From Streptomyces sp. NBRC 110611 (GTDB lineage Bacteria > Actinomycetota > Actinomycetes > Streptomycetales > Streptomycetaceae), in the NCBI RefSeq assembly GCF_001590865.1, contig NZ_BBUY01000001.1:221325-261251 (forward strand): a DNA stretch of 39,927 bases, written 5' to 3'. Every line of letters starts with the position of its first letter. The first letter of the stretch is position 1. The notes under the pieces were generated by a model that did no database searches, was not told the origin of the DNA, and was given only the letters and a program-made list of their open reading frames with translations. Positions 15,694 through 22,202 of this stretch are shown in pieces. The translations under genes were made by a program, and so were the position numbers.

Positions 15694-15753
15694 TTCGGCG
15701 CGCGGCGGGGCGGTCCGGAGGGATCCCCACCCACGCAGCCCCGGCGGCAGGCC

Positions 15754-16788
15754 CTAGGAGCGACCGGCCTGTGCCGTACGGAAGCCCTCCGCCCGCTGTC
15801 CGCCGTACGGGCCGGAGCCGCGGCCGGTCGCCAGGACGACCACCGACGTCATGGCCGCTAAGGCGTACGCGGTGGTCGCCATGGACAGGGCGCCCTCGGT
15901 CGTCTCGAAGGACCGGTTGAAGTACCCCGTCACGGTGAGTCCCACCACCGTCCGGACGGTCATGTACAGCTCGACCCCCGCGAACACCAGCAGCGCGCCC
16001 CGGACATCGTGCCGCGCCCGCAGCGCCAGCAGCCCCAGGACCAGCAGCACCACCACCGAGCTGACGGTGGTGAACCCGGCGGGCGGCGCCAGGCCCGGCG
16101 TGCCCACGACGGAGCCGTCGACCACCCCGCGCAGATAGTGCGACACCTCCAGTTCGCCGTGCGTCAGAGTCCGTACGGTCCAGCCGAGCCGGGCCAGGCC
16201 GAGCACCACGAAGAGCACCCCGCTGACCACGGACGCGCGACGGTGGCAGGCCTCCGGACCCACGGCCCGCCGGTCCGTCCCGGGCCCGCCCCGCCGTTCC
16301 GCGGCGGGCAGCATCGCGCAGAGCACCGACACCGCCACGACCAGCCCCAGCCCATGGGTGGCGAGTTCCCAGCCGCCCAGCGGATCGCTCCGGTACCCGT
16401 TGCGGTAGCCGGCGTCGAAGAGGCCCACGGCCTCCGGCAGCGTCCCGGCGAGCAGCAGCACCGCCGAGAGCAGTGCGGCGGACCGGGCCATCCGCCGCTG
16501 TGCCAGGGCGAGCCCCGCCACCACCAGGAGCATGGCGGTGAAGGACCATTCGTACGGACCGAGCGTGTGGGGGTCGGTGGACGCGCCGGGGTTGAACAGT
16601 CCCTCCAGGAAGTCCCCGACCCCGCCGTCCCCTTGTGTGATGCCGTGGACCATCCAGGCGATCAGCGCGCCGGCGTAGAGCGCCAGGCTCACCGCGGTCA
16701 CCCGATAGGCGCCGTAGTGCTCGGGAGCGGCCCGGCCGGGGTCGGTGCCCGGACGGACGTCCACTGTTCCACCGTCCCGCATCACCAT
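15754..16788 (-). CDS. Polytopic integral membrane protein of unknown function
   Basis: A 344-residue protein with about eight hydrophobic helices, for example VTAVSLALYAGALIAWMVHG, AMLLVVAGLALAQRR, LGLVVAVSVLCAML, VVSGVLFVVLGLARLGWTV, VSSVVVLLVLGLLALRA and MATTAYALAAMTSVVVLAT. Loops contain short conserved-looking stretches (GPYEWSF, GYRNGYRSDPLGGWELATHGLG, GYFNRSFETTEG). No transporter or enzyme motif is recognised. ATG 16788 is chosen because a GGGGGTC site precedes it; ATG 16782 is nearly equivalent, and an upstream ATG at 16824 is less likely. It is monocistronic and divergent from the aldehyde dehydrogenase operon across 376 bp. Confidence 0.7.
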   Translation of the reverse strand: MVMRDGGTVDVRPGTDPGRAAPEHYGAYRVTAVSLALYAGALIAWMVHGITQGDGGVGDFLEGLFNPGASTDPHTLGPYEWSFTAMLLVVAGLALAQRRMARSAALLSAVLLLAGTLPEAVGLFDAGYRNGYRSDPLGGWELATHGLGLVVAVSVLCAMLPAAERRGGPGTDRRAVGPEACHRRASVVSGVLFVVLGLARLGWTVRTLTHGELEVSHYLRGVVDGSVVGTPGLAPPAGFTTVSSVVVLLVLGLLALRARHDVRGALLVFAGVELYMTVRTVVGLTVTGYFNRSFETTEGALSMATTAYALAAMTSVVVLATGRGSGPYGGQRAEGFRTAQAGRS

Positions 16789-17164
16789 GACCGACCCCCG
16801 CTCCGCCTGCCGCAGCCGCCGCACCGGCCCGTCCCGTACAGCAGCCTCACTGTGTCAAGGACGGCGCGGGACCCGGTGGAGGTTCCACTCCGTGTGTCGG
16901 GCGTGGAGAGCGGCCGTCCGGTCGTGGGGCGCCGCCCGCGCCGGGCGGGGACGGGGTACCGCCCGCGCCGGGTGGGATGCTGCACGCCGTCGTCCCCGAC
17001 GAGATCCAACTCCCCGCGCCCGTCGGGGAAACCGGCCGTTCCCGGCCCGTCGGCCCAGCCCAGAGCCGTTGCGGCCAGCAGCTGCCGGCGCGATGGCGGA
17101 TACCGGGGGAAAACCCGTTACTGCCGGGTACACAAAGCGTCCGGGGAGGAATACGCTCGCCGAC
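16789..17164. other. 376-bp divergent intergenic region
   Basis: It should contain promoters for the leftward membrane protein and the rightward dehydrogenase operon. CCGCCCGCGCCGGG occurs at 16932-16945 and 16959-16972 (27-bp period). I see no gene. Near the right end, GGGGAGGAA lies 13 nt before the dehydrogenase ATG and TACGCT lies 7 nt before it, so either ribosome-site or leaderless initiation is possible. Confidence 0.5.
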
Positions 17165-18883
17165 ATGACGGACTCGCAGGACACTGGAACCTCAGCCTCC
17201 ACCGCCGACGAGGCCTCCGCCACCGACGGGGCCCCCGCCGCCCCCACGGAGGCTGCCCAGGCCCCCGCGCCCGCCAAGCCCCCCGCCGCCCCGGCCGCAG
17301 GCAACCCGGTCCTCGTCGCCCCGCCCGGCACCCGTACCGCCGCCGATGTGGTCAGTCCCGAGGTCGCCGCCCGGCTGACCCGCGGCGTGGTCAGCGGCGG
17401 AGGGCGTACCGCGAGCCACACCCCGTTCACCGGCGAAAAGCTGGCCGACCTGCCCGAGTCCACCCCCCAGGACGTCGCCACCGCCTTCGCCCGCGCCCGC
17501 GCCGCCCAGGAACGCTGGGCCAGAGTCCCGGTCCGGCAGCGTGCCGCGGTCCTGCTCCGCTTCCACGACCTGGTGCTGCGCCGCCAGGCAGAGGTGCTCG
17601 ACCTGATCCAGCTGGAGACCGGCAAGGCCCGGCTGCACGCCCATGAGGAGGTGCAGGCGGTCGCCGTCGCCGCCCGCCACTACGGCCGCAAGGGCCCCGC
17701 CTACCTCCGGCCCAGGGGGCACACCGGCGTCGTGCCGGCCCTCACCAAGGTCACCGAACTCCGGCAGCCGCGAGGGGTGGTCGGCCAGATCGCGCCCTGG
17801 AACTACCCCCTCGAACTCTCCGTCGGCGACGCCCTGCCGGCCTTCGCCGCGGGCAACGCCGTCGTCATGAAGCCCGACACGGAGACCGCGCTGACCGCGC
17901 TGTGGGCCCGCGAGCAGCTCATCGAGGCCGGACTGCCGGAGGATGTCTGGCAGGTCGTCATCGGCGAGGGCCCGGTCGTCGGCCCCGCCGTCGTCGAGCA
18001 CGCCGACTACGTCTCCTTCACCGGCTCGACCCGCACCGGCCGCGAGGTCGCCCTGGGCGCGGCCGCCCGTCTGGTCGGCGTCTCCCTCGAACTCGGCGGG
18101 AAGAACGCCATGTTGGTGCTCCGTGACGCCGATGTGGAGAAGGCCGCGGCCGGCGCCGTCCGCGGCTGCTTCTCCTCCGCGGGCCAGCTGTGCATATCCA
18201 TAGAGCGGCTCTACGTCCACGAGTCCCTCGCCGACGACTTCCTCCGGCGCTTCGCCGCCCGCACGAAGGCGATGCGGCTGGGCAACTCCCTCGCGTACGG
18301 CGCCGACATGGGTTCACTGGTCGGCGAGCGGCAGCTGGCGACCGTCACCCGCCATGTCGAGGAGGCCGTCGCCCAGGGCGCGGAGCTGGTCGCCGGCGGC
18401 CGCCCCCGCCCCGACATCGGCCCGTACTTCTACGAGCCGACCATCCTCGACGGCGTCGAGAGCCCCATGGCCGTCTGTGACGAGGAGACCTTCGGCCCGG
18501 TCGTCTCCGTCTACCGCTTCAGCGACGAGGACGAGGCGGTGGCGCTCGCCAACGCCACGCCGTACGGCCTGAATGCCAGCGTCTGGACCAAGGACGGCCG
18601 CCGCGGCCGCGCCCTCGCCGCACGGCTGCGCACCGGCACGGTCAACGTCAACGAGTCCTACGCCGCTTGCTACGGCAGCGTCCAGGCCCCTATGGGCGGT
18701 ATGGGGGACTCGGGTCTGGGCCGTCGGCACGGTTCCGAGGGCATCCTCAAGTACACCGAGTCGCAGACCGTCGCTCAGCAGCGGGTGCTTCCGCTGGCCC
18801 CGTCCTTCGGGATGACCGACGAGAAGTACGCCCGGTTCATGACCCGCAGCCTGCGCGCGATGAAGGCATTCCGACTCAGGTGA
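17165..18883 (+). CDS. Succinate-semialdehyde dehydrogenase-type NAD(P)+ aldehyde dehydrogenase
   Basis: A 572-residue aldehyde dehydrogenase that oxidises an aldehyde, probably succinic semialdehyde, to the acid. After a disordered Ala/Pro/Thr-rich extension of about 55 residues, which is longer than usual, the ALDH fold begins at about TAADVVSPEVAARL. Catalytic residues are visible: Asn213 in PWNYP, general base Glu309 in LELGGKNA and nucleophile Cys343 in SSAGQLCIS. The 34-residue Glu-Cys spacing is typical of the family. The C-terminal part has EETFGPVVSVYRF and MGGMGDSGLGRRHG. It is followed after 12 nt by the GMC oxidoreductase, so both are likely one operon. The pairing suggests oxidation of an aldehyde or of sterol/alcohol-derived products, but the real substrate is unproven. 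Confidence 0.9.
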   Translation: MTDSQDTGTSASTADEASATDGAPAAPTEAAQAPAPAKPPAAPAAGNPVLVAPPGTRTAADVVSPEVAARLTRGVVSGGGRTASHTPFTGEKLADLPESTPQDVATAFARARAAQERWARVPVRQRAAVLLRFHDLVLRRQAEVLDLIQLETGKARLHAHEEVQAVAVAARHYGRKGPAYLRPRGHTGVVPALTKVTELRQPRGVVGQIAPWNYPLELSVGDALPAFAAGNAVVMKPDTETALTALWAREQLIEAGLPEDVWQVVIGEGPVVGPAVVEHADYVSFTGSTRTGREVALGAAARLVGVSLELGGKNAMLVLRDADVEKAAAGAVRGCFSSAGQLCISIERLYVHESLADDFLRRFAARTKAMRLGNSLAYGADMGSLVGERQLATVTRHVEEAVAQGAELVAGGRPRPDIGPYFYEPTILDGVESPMAVCDEETFGPVVSVYRFSDEDEAVALANATPYGLNASVWTKDGRRGRALAARLRTGTVNVNESYAACYGSVQAPMGGMGDSGLGRRHGSEGILKYTESQTVAQQRVLPLAPSFGMTDEKYARFMTRSLRAMKAFRLR

Positions 18884-18895
18884 CCAGGAGGGCCA

Positions 18896-20797
18896 GTGCC
18901 CCAGGAGAATTCCGTCCAGAACCGGCACCAGGCCGCGGACGGCACCGAAAGCGACGGATACGACTCCGACGGATACGACTCCGACGGATACGACTCCGAC
19001 GGATACGACTCCGACGGATACGACTTCGACGGATACGACTACGACGTCCTCGTCGTCGGCTCCGGCTTCGGCGGCTCGGTCTCGGCGCTCCGGCTGACGG
19101 AGAAGGGCTACCGGGTCGGCGTCCTGGAGGCCGGCCGGCGCTTCACCCGCGAGACGCTCCCCAAGAACTCCTGGGACCTGAAGAACTACCTGTGGGCGCC
19201 GGCGCTCGGCCTCTACGGCATCCAGCGCATCCACCTCCTCGGCAATGTCATGGTCCTGGCGGGCGCCGGGGTCGGCGGCGGCTCCCTGAACTACGCCAAC
19301 ACTCTCTACGTACCGCCCAGGGCGTTCTTCGACGACCCGCAGTGGAAGGACATCACCGACTGGCAGGAGGAGCTGAAGCCGTACTACGACCAGGCCCGGC
19401 GGATGCTCGGGGTACGGCTCAACCCGACCATGACGCCCTCGGACGTCCACCTCAAGGCGGCCGCGGAGGCCATGGGCGTCGGCGACTCCTTCCACATGGC
19501 GCCGGTCGGGGTGTTCTTCGGAGACGGTGCAGACGCCGACGGTACGGTCACGGCACGGCCCGGACAGGAGGTCGAGGACCCCTACTTCGGCGGTGCGGGG
19601 CCCGCTCGCCGGGCGTGCACCGAGTGCGGCGAGTGCATGACGGGCTGCCGCCACGGCGCGAAGAACACCCTCAACGAGAACTACCTCCACTTGGCCGAGA
19701 AGGCCGGGGCGGTCATCCACCCGATGACGACTGTCGTCGCGCTCACCGAGGACTCACGGGGCGGCTTCGCAGTCCGTACGCTGCCGACGGACGACCGGAA
19801 GAAGGGCGCGGGCAGGATGTTCACCGCCCGGCGCGTCGTCCTCGCCGCCGGCACGTACGGGACCCAGACCCTGCTCCACCGCATGAAGGACAGCGGGCTC
19901 CTCCTCTACGTCTCCGGCCGGCTCGGCGCGCTGACCCGTACCAACTCCGAAGCGCTGGTGGGCGCGCAGACCGACAACCGGCGCTACCGCAAGCGCCACG
20001 GCGCGCGCAGCGTCGACTTCACCAAGGGCGTGGCCATCACGTCCTCGGTCCACCCCGACGAGAACACCCATATCGAGCCGGTCCGCTACGGCAAGGGCTC
20101 CAACTCCATGGGCGGGCTGACGATCCTGCAGGTTCCCTACCGGCCGGCGGGACGAGTGGTGGGCTGGCTCGCGCACCTGGCCCGGCACCCCTGGCTGGCG
20201 GCGCGCTCGCTGTCCAACCGCCGCTGGTCGGAGCGCACCATCATCGGACTGGTCATGCAGTCCCTCGACAACTCCCTGACGACGTACCGAAAGCCCAAGG
20301 GGCCGGGCAAGGGCCTGCTCACCGCGCGCCAGGGCCACGGCGCCCCGAACCCGAACCAGATCCCGGAGGCCACCCGGGCGGCGACCCTGCTCGCGGAGGA
20401 GATCAACGGCTTCGCGGGCTCCAACATCGGTGAGCTGATGGGCACTCCGCTCACCGCGCACTTCCTCGGCGGCTGCCCGATCGGCGACTCGGCCGACACC
20501 GGCGTCATCGACCCGTACCACCGCCTCTACGGGCATCCGGGCATCTCGGTCGTCGACGGCGCCGCGGTCTCCGCCAACCTCGGTGTCAACCCGTCCCTGA
20601 CGATCACCGCGCAGGCCGAACGCGCGATGTCCTTCTGGCCCAACAAGGGCGAGCCGGACCCGCGCCCGGCCCAGGGCCGGCCCTACCGGCGACTGGCCCC
20701 GGTCGAACCGCTCCACCCCGCCGTCCCGGCCAAGGCCTACGGCGCCCTGAACCTGCCGTTCCTGCCCGTCCCGTCCGTCCCGCCCGCCTCCGCCTAG
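18896..20797 (+). CDS. GMC-family FAD oxidoreductase, cholesterol-oxidase-like (ChoD type)
   Basis: A 633-residue flavoprotein. The FAD-binding Rossmann motif is VLVVGSGFGG (about residues 52-61). The glycine-rich GAGVGGGSLNYAN and C-terminal HFLGGCPIGDSADTGVIDP and VVDGAAVSANLGVNPSLTITA belong to the GMC/cholesterol-oxidase family, which oxidises alcohols or sterols with oxygen or another acceptor. A cysteine cluster C241-x2-C244-x2-C247-x3-C251 followed by RHGAKNT resembles a ferredoxin-type ligand set. The N-terminus carries a G-Y-D-S-D pentapeptide repeat encoded by a 15-bp tandem array. The GTG at 18896 is preceded by AGGAGGG. It shares an operon with the aldehyde dehydrogenase. No twin-arginine signal is seen, so a cytoplasmic location is likely. 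A sterol substrate is not proven. Confidence 0.88.
   Translation: MPQENSVQNRHQAADGTESDGYDSDGYDSDGYDSDGYDSDGYDFDGYDYDVLVVGSGFGGSVSALRLTEKGYRVGVLEAGRRFTRETLPKNSWDLKNYLWAPALGLYGIQRIHLLGNVMVLAGAGVGGGSLNYANTLYVPPRAFFDDPQWKDITDWQEELKPYYDQARRMLGVRLNPTMTPSDVHLKAAAEAMGVGDSFHMAPVGVFFGDGADADGTVTARPGQEVEDPYFGGAGPARRACTECGECMTGCRHGAKNTLNENYLHLAEKAGAVIHPMTTVVALTEDSRGGFAVRTLPTDDRKKGAGRMFTARRVVLAAGTYGTQTLLHRMKDSGLLLYVSGRLGALTRTNSEALVGAQTDNRRYRKRHGARSVDFTKGVAITSSVHPDENTHIEPVRYGKGSNSMGGLTILQVPYRPAGRVVGWLAHLARHPWLAARSLSNRRWSERTIIGLVMQSLDNSLTTYRKPKGPGKGLLTARQGHGAPNPNQIPEATRAATLLAEEINGFAGSNIGELMGTPLTAHFLGGCPIGDSADTGVIDPYHRLYGHPGISVVDGAAVSANLGVNPSLTITAQAERAMSFWPNKGEPDPRPAQGRPYRRLAPVEPLHPAVPAKAYGALNLPFLPVPSVPPASA
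18956..19045 (+). repeat. Coding minisatellite, six 15-bp units
   Basis: Six tandem copies of GGATACGACTCCGAC. The first four are identical, the fifth has TTC and the sixth has TAC in the serine codon. It is in frame inside the GMC oxidoreductase gene and encodes GYDSD repeats from residue 21. Copy-number change would alter tail length by five residues without frameshift. Confidence 0.95.
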
Positions 20798-20862
20798 GGG
20801 CCGCGCACTCCCGCCCAGGGGCGTTGCACTCCCGCTCGGGCCGTGCGCTTCCGCTCAGGGGA
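20798..20862. repeat. Imperfect ~21-bp tandem repeat after the GMC gene
   Basis: Three degenerate units share the pattern GCRCTYCCGCYCRGG. They begin directly after the TAG stop. Function unknown, probably slippage. Confidence 0.5.
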
Positions 20863-20871
20863 CGCACAGCG

Positions 20872-20924
20872 AAGGGCCCCGGATACCGTCCGCTAGGGGG
20901 TGCGCGGACGGCCACGGGGCCCTT
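20872..20924. terminator. Strong bipartite hairpin terminator
   Basis: Outer arms AAGGGCCCCG (20872-20881) and CGGGGCCCTT (20915-20924) and inner arms CCGTCCGC (20886-20893) and GCGGACGG (20904-20911) are all perfectly paired. It lies 75 nt after the GMC oxidoreductase stop and should end the dehydrogenase/oxidoreductase operon. Its symmetry allows termination in either direction. Confidence 0.8.
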
Positions 20925-20965
20925 GGCTTTCGGTGCCGGCGTCAGGGCAGCGCCGGCACCGACGG

Positions 20966-20992
20966 GCGGCGCTGGGGGGGGGGTAGCGCCGC
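20966..20992. other. Hairpin with a G10 loop
   Basis: GCGGCGCT (20966-20973) and AGCGCCGC (20985-20992) pair perfectly; the loop is ten G residues (20974-20983) plus T. The homopolymer would be prone to slippage, or could join a quadruplex in single-stranded form. Confidence 0.7.
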
Positions 20993-21035
20993 TGGCTCAT
21001 GGGTGGTGCGGGGGTCGTACTGGGCCGTACTCGAT

Positions 21036-21071
21036 GGTGCAGAGACCGGTGCGGAGACCGGTGCGGAGACC
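21036..21071. repeat. Three 12-bp tandem repeats, GGTGC(A/G)GAGACC
   Basis: Exact units at 21036-21047, 21048-21059 and 21060-21071, the first with A for G. They directly abut the palindrome at 21073. Confidence 0.85.
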
Positions 21072-21072
21072 G

Positions 21073-21089
21073 CATTGGTCGGACCAATG
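21073..21089. promoter_or_regulatory. Palindrome CATTGGTC-G-GACCAATG, GntR-type operator candidate
   Basis: A perfect 8-1-8 inverted repeat containing TGGT-N3-ACCA, the general pattern bound by GntR-family repressors. A looser TGGTCTGGAC match lies nearby on the minus strand (about 21099-21111). No start codon with a ribosome site is close, so the controlled transcript is unclear. Confidence 0.5.
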
Positions 21090-21590
21090 GCAGTGCAAAA
21101 GTCCAGACCAGAGACGGTCCGTCGCTCGTCAAGCATCGTGCTGGATACGCCTCACCCGGCGCAACCGTTTCGACGGGATGCGGTCGGTCCCGGGCGTCCC
21201 CAGGACCGACCACCCCATCGGTTGTGACCGGGCTGCTGTCCCCTGCTGACCGGCCACGGCAACGGAGCGAGGTCCCACGACGCGGACCGTGGTGAGCGGC
21301 CGGCGTCTCATCGCTCCGGGATTCCGCCCGCGGGGCGGCGTCTACGCGTAGTCCTGCAGGCCGCGCCTGGCTGGCGTGGCACCGGGAACAACGAAGCCTC
21401 GCGGCGGCCGGTCACGCGCCGTACGGGTGAGTCGGCGACCGAACTCAGATCCGGCGGCTGCGCCGGGCGCGTACCCCGCTGCCGCGCCTGTGACGGGCCG
21501 CGGCGCCCGTGACCGCTCGCCTACGCTCGGCGCACGAGGCTCCCTTCCGCGGTCTGCCTCCGCGGTCCGCCTCCTCGGCGCCCGTGGCCG

Positions 21591-21935
21591 TCAGATCTGC
21601 CCCCGGGACAGCTCCAGCAGCGTCATGGCCAGGGCGGTGCCGGGCCTGCCGAGCTGGTCACGGTAGTGCGCGAGGATCTCCATCTCACGCGCGAGGTTCA
21701 CCCGCCGTCCGCCGGAGGAGATGCGCTCGCGCTGGATGACCGCCGAGACGGCCATCCGTTCCTGTACGAGGCCGATGATCCGGCCGTCGAGATCGTCGAT
21801 CCGGGTCCGGGCGTCCGTGATGACCCCGGCCGCCTCCGGGGTGCGTGCGCCGGTGCCGGGGGCGGTCATGACCGTACGGCTGGTGGCCTCGGTGCTCATG
21901 CCCGTGCTCATGTCCGCGCTCATATCCGTGCTCAT
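21591..21935 (-). CDS. Chorismate mutase, AroQ-delta (Mycobacterium-type) subclass
   Basis: A 114-residue helical enzyme that converts chorismate to prephenate, the first committed step to Phe and Tyr. The helical core [19 protein letters not shown], then [16 protein letters not shown] and a C-terminal LLELSRG closely follow the layout of the small mycobacterial AroQ-delta enzyme (SGGTR...REM...LLRLGRG). That enzyme has low activity alone and is activated by complex formation with DAHP synthase; the same may hold here. The ATG at 21935 has AGGAG 8 nt upstream. The first 16 residues come from a 12-bp repeat that places Met at positions 1, 5, 9 and 13; only the first has a ribosome site. A Phe/Tyr leader peptide and hairpin precede it, suggesting attenuation. 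Confidence 0.88.
   Translation of the reverse strand: MSTDMSADMSTGMSTEATSRTVMTAPGTGARTPEAAGVITDARTRIDDLDGRIIGLVQERMAVSAVIQRERISSGGRRVNLAREMEILAHYRDQLGRPGTALAMTLLELSRGQI
21891..21935 (-). repeat. 12-bp repeat at the start of the chorismate mutase gene
   Basis: Reading the minus strand, ATGAGC(A/G)CGG plus two variable bases is repeated, giving four in-frame ATG codons at 21935, 21923, 21911 and 21899. It encodes M-S-T/A-x units of the N-terminal tail outside the catalytic core. Confidence 0.8.
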
Positions 21936-21997
21936 GTCGTGTCTCCTGGGGTGCGTGACCTGGGATGGGCGTCCCCGGAGCCGATGACCGGTCCAGA

Positions 21998-22054
21998 ACG
22001 AACGACAGGCGCCCCGGACCTTGTCGGCCCGGGGCGCCTGGGAAGTTCGCTCGT
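21998..22054 (-). terminator. Attenuator-type hairpin upstream of chorismate mutase
   Basis: Arms CAGGCGCCCCGG (22006-22017) and CCGGGGCGCCTG (22029-22040) form a perfect 12-bp stem with an 11-nt loop. On the minus strand, ACGAGCGA (22054-22047) and TCGTTCGT (22005-21998) extend it by 8 pairs (one G-U) beyond a 6-nt bulge. It begins 7 nt after the stop of the leader peptide and ends 62 nt before the chorismate mutase ATG. Lying between divergent genes, it is not needed as an end-of-operon terminator, which supports a leader-attenuator role. Confidence 0.7.
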
Positions 22055-22061
22055 CAGTGGA

Positions 22062-22133
22062 TCAAGCAGCACGACCACGGCAGCCGGACGGGCCGGTGCC
22101 ATAGGTAAAGACGAAGGTCAGCTGCTGGAACAT
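22062..22133 (-). CDS. Phe/Tyr leader peptide (23 residues)
   Basis: A short open frame starting ATG 22133 and ending TGA 22062-22064. The peptide begins [14 protein letters not shown]; its aromatic residues are F2, F7, F9 and Y11. F9 is encoded by TTT and Y11 by TAT, both rare in this GC-rich genome. No ribosome site precedes the ATG, but the promoter at 22170-22141 predicts transcription starting at the ATG itself, as in leaderless actinomycete leader peptides. A strong hairpin and then chorismate mutase follow. Known amino-acid attenuators place codons for the pathway product before a terminator; here Phe/Tyr codons precede the gene for Phe/Tyr synthesis. Translation is not proven. Confidence 0.65.
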   Translation of the reverse strand: MFQQLTFVFTYGTGPSGCRGRAA

Positions 22134-22140
22134 GGGCCAC

Positions 22141-22170
22141 AGTATGAGCCCGTTAGAATCGAAAGTCCAA
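22141..22170 (-). promoter_or_regulatory. Promoter of the chorismate mutase leader
   Basis: On the minus strand, TTGGAC (22170-22165) and CATACT (22146-22141) are 18 bp apart. The predicted start is 7-8 nt further, at the A of the leader-peptide ATG (22133). Confidence 0.55.
22154..22159 (+). promoter_or_regulatory. Probable -10 element for guaA
   Basis: TAGAAT fits the vegetative -10 consensus and would start transcription near 22166, giving a leader of about 37 nt. No good -35 box is visible. It overlaps the divergent chorismate mutase promoter, so the two may compete. Confidence 0.4.
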
Positions 22171-22202
22171 CCCCGCTCCACCACCGCCGGAAGGCCGCCG
22201 AA

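Larger units (their letters stand above)
15392..15753. other. 362-bp intergenic region with three strong hairpins
   Basis: It lies between the leftward membrane-protein gene, which ends at 15754, and the leftward response regulator, which starts at 15391. It contains a 20-bp direct repeat, three stable inverted repeats (listed separately) and GTTCACAT at 15601-15608 and 15650-15657. No protein gene is convincing. The density of structure is more than one terminator needs. Confidence 0.6.
20936..21590. other. 655-bp region without a protein gene
   Basis: It lies between the terminator of the GMC operon and the end of the leftward chorismate mutase gene. It holds a hairpin presenting ten guanines, a triple 12-bp repeat and a GntR-type palindrome (separate entries). 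Reading frames in it have no ribosome sites and no recognisable protein. The sequence from about 21120 to 21590 shows nothing I can name. Confidence 0.6.

Noticed and set aside
21094..21112. DasR-responsive element (CTGGTCTAGACC type)
   Set aside because: The best match on the minus strand has about four mismatches in 14 positions and no chitin or aminosugar gene is nearby.
21987..22202. In-frame upstream extension of guaA starting at ATG 21987
   Set aside because: It has no ribosome site and no similarity to GMP synthases, overlaps the antisense leader peptide and hairpin, and would make the protein about 70 residues longer than the family.
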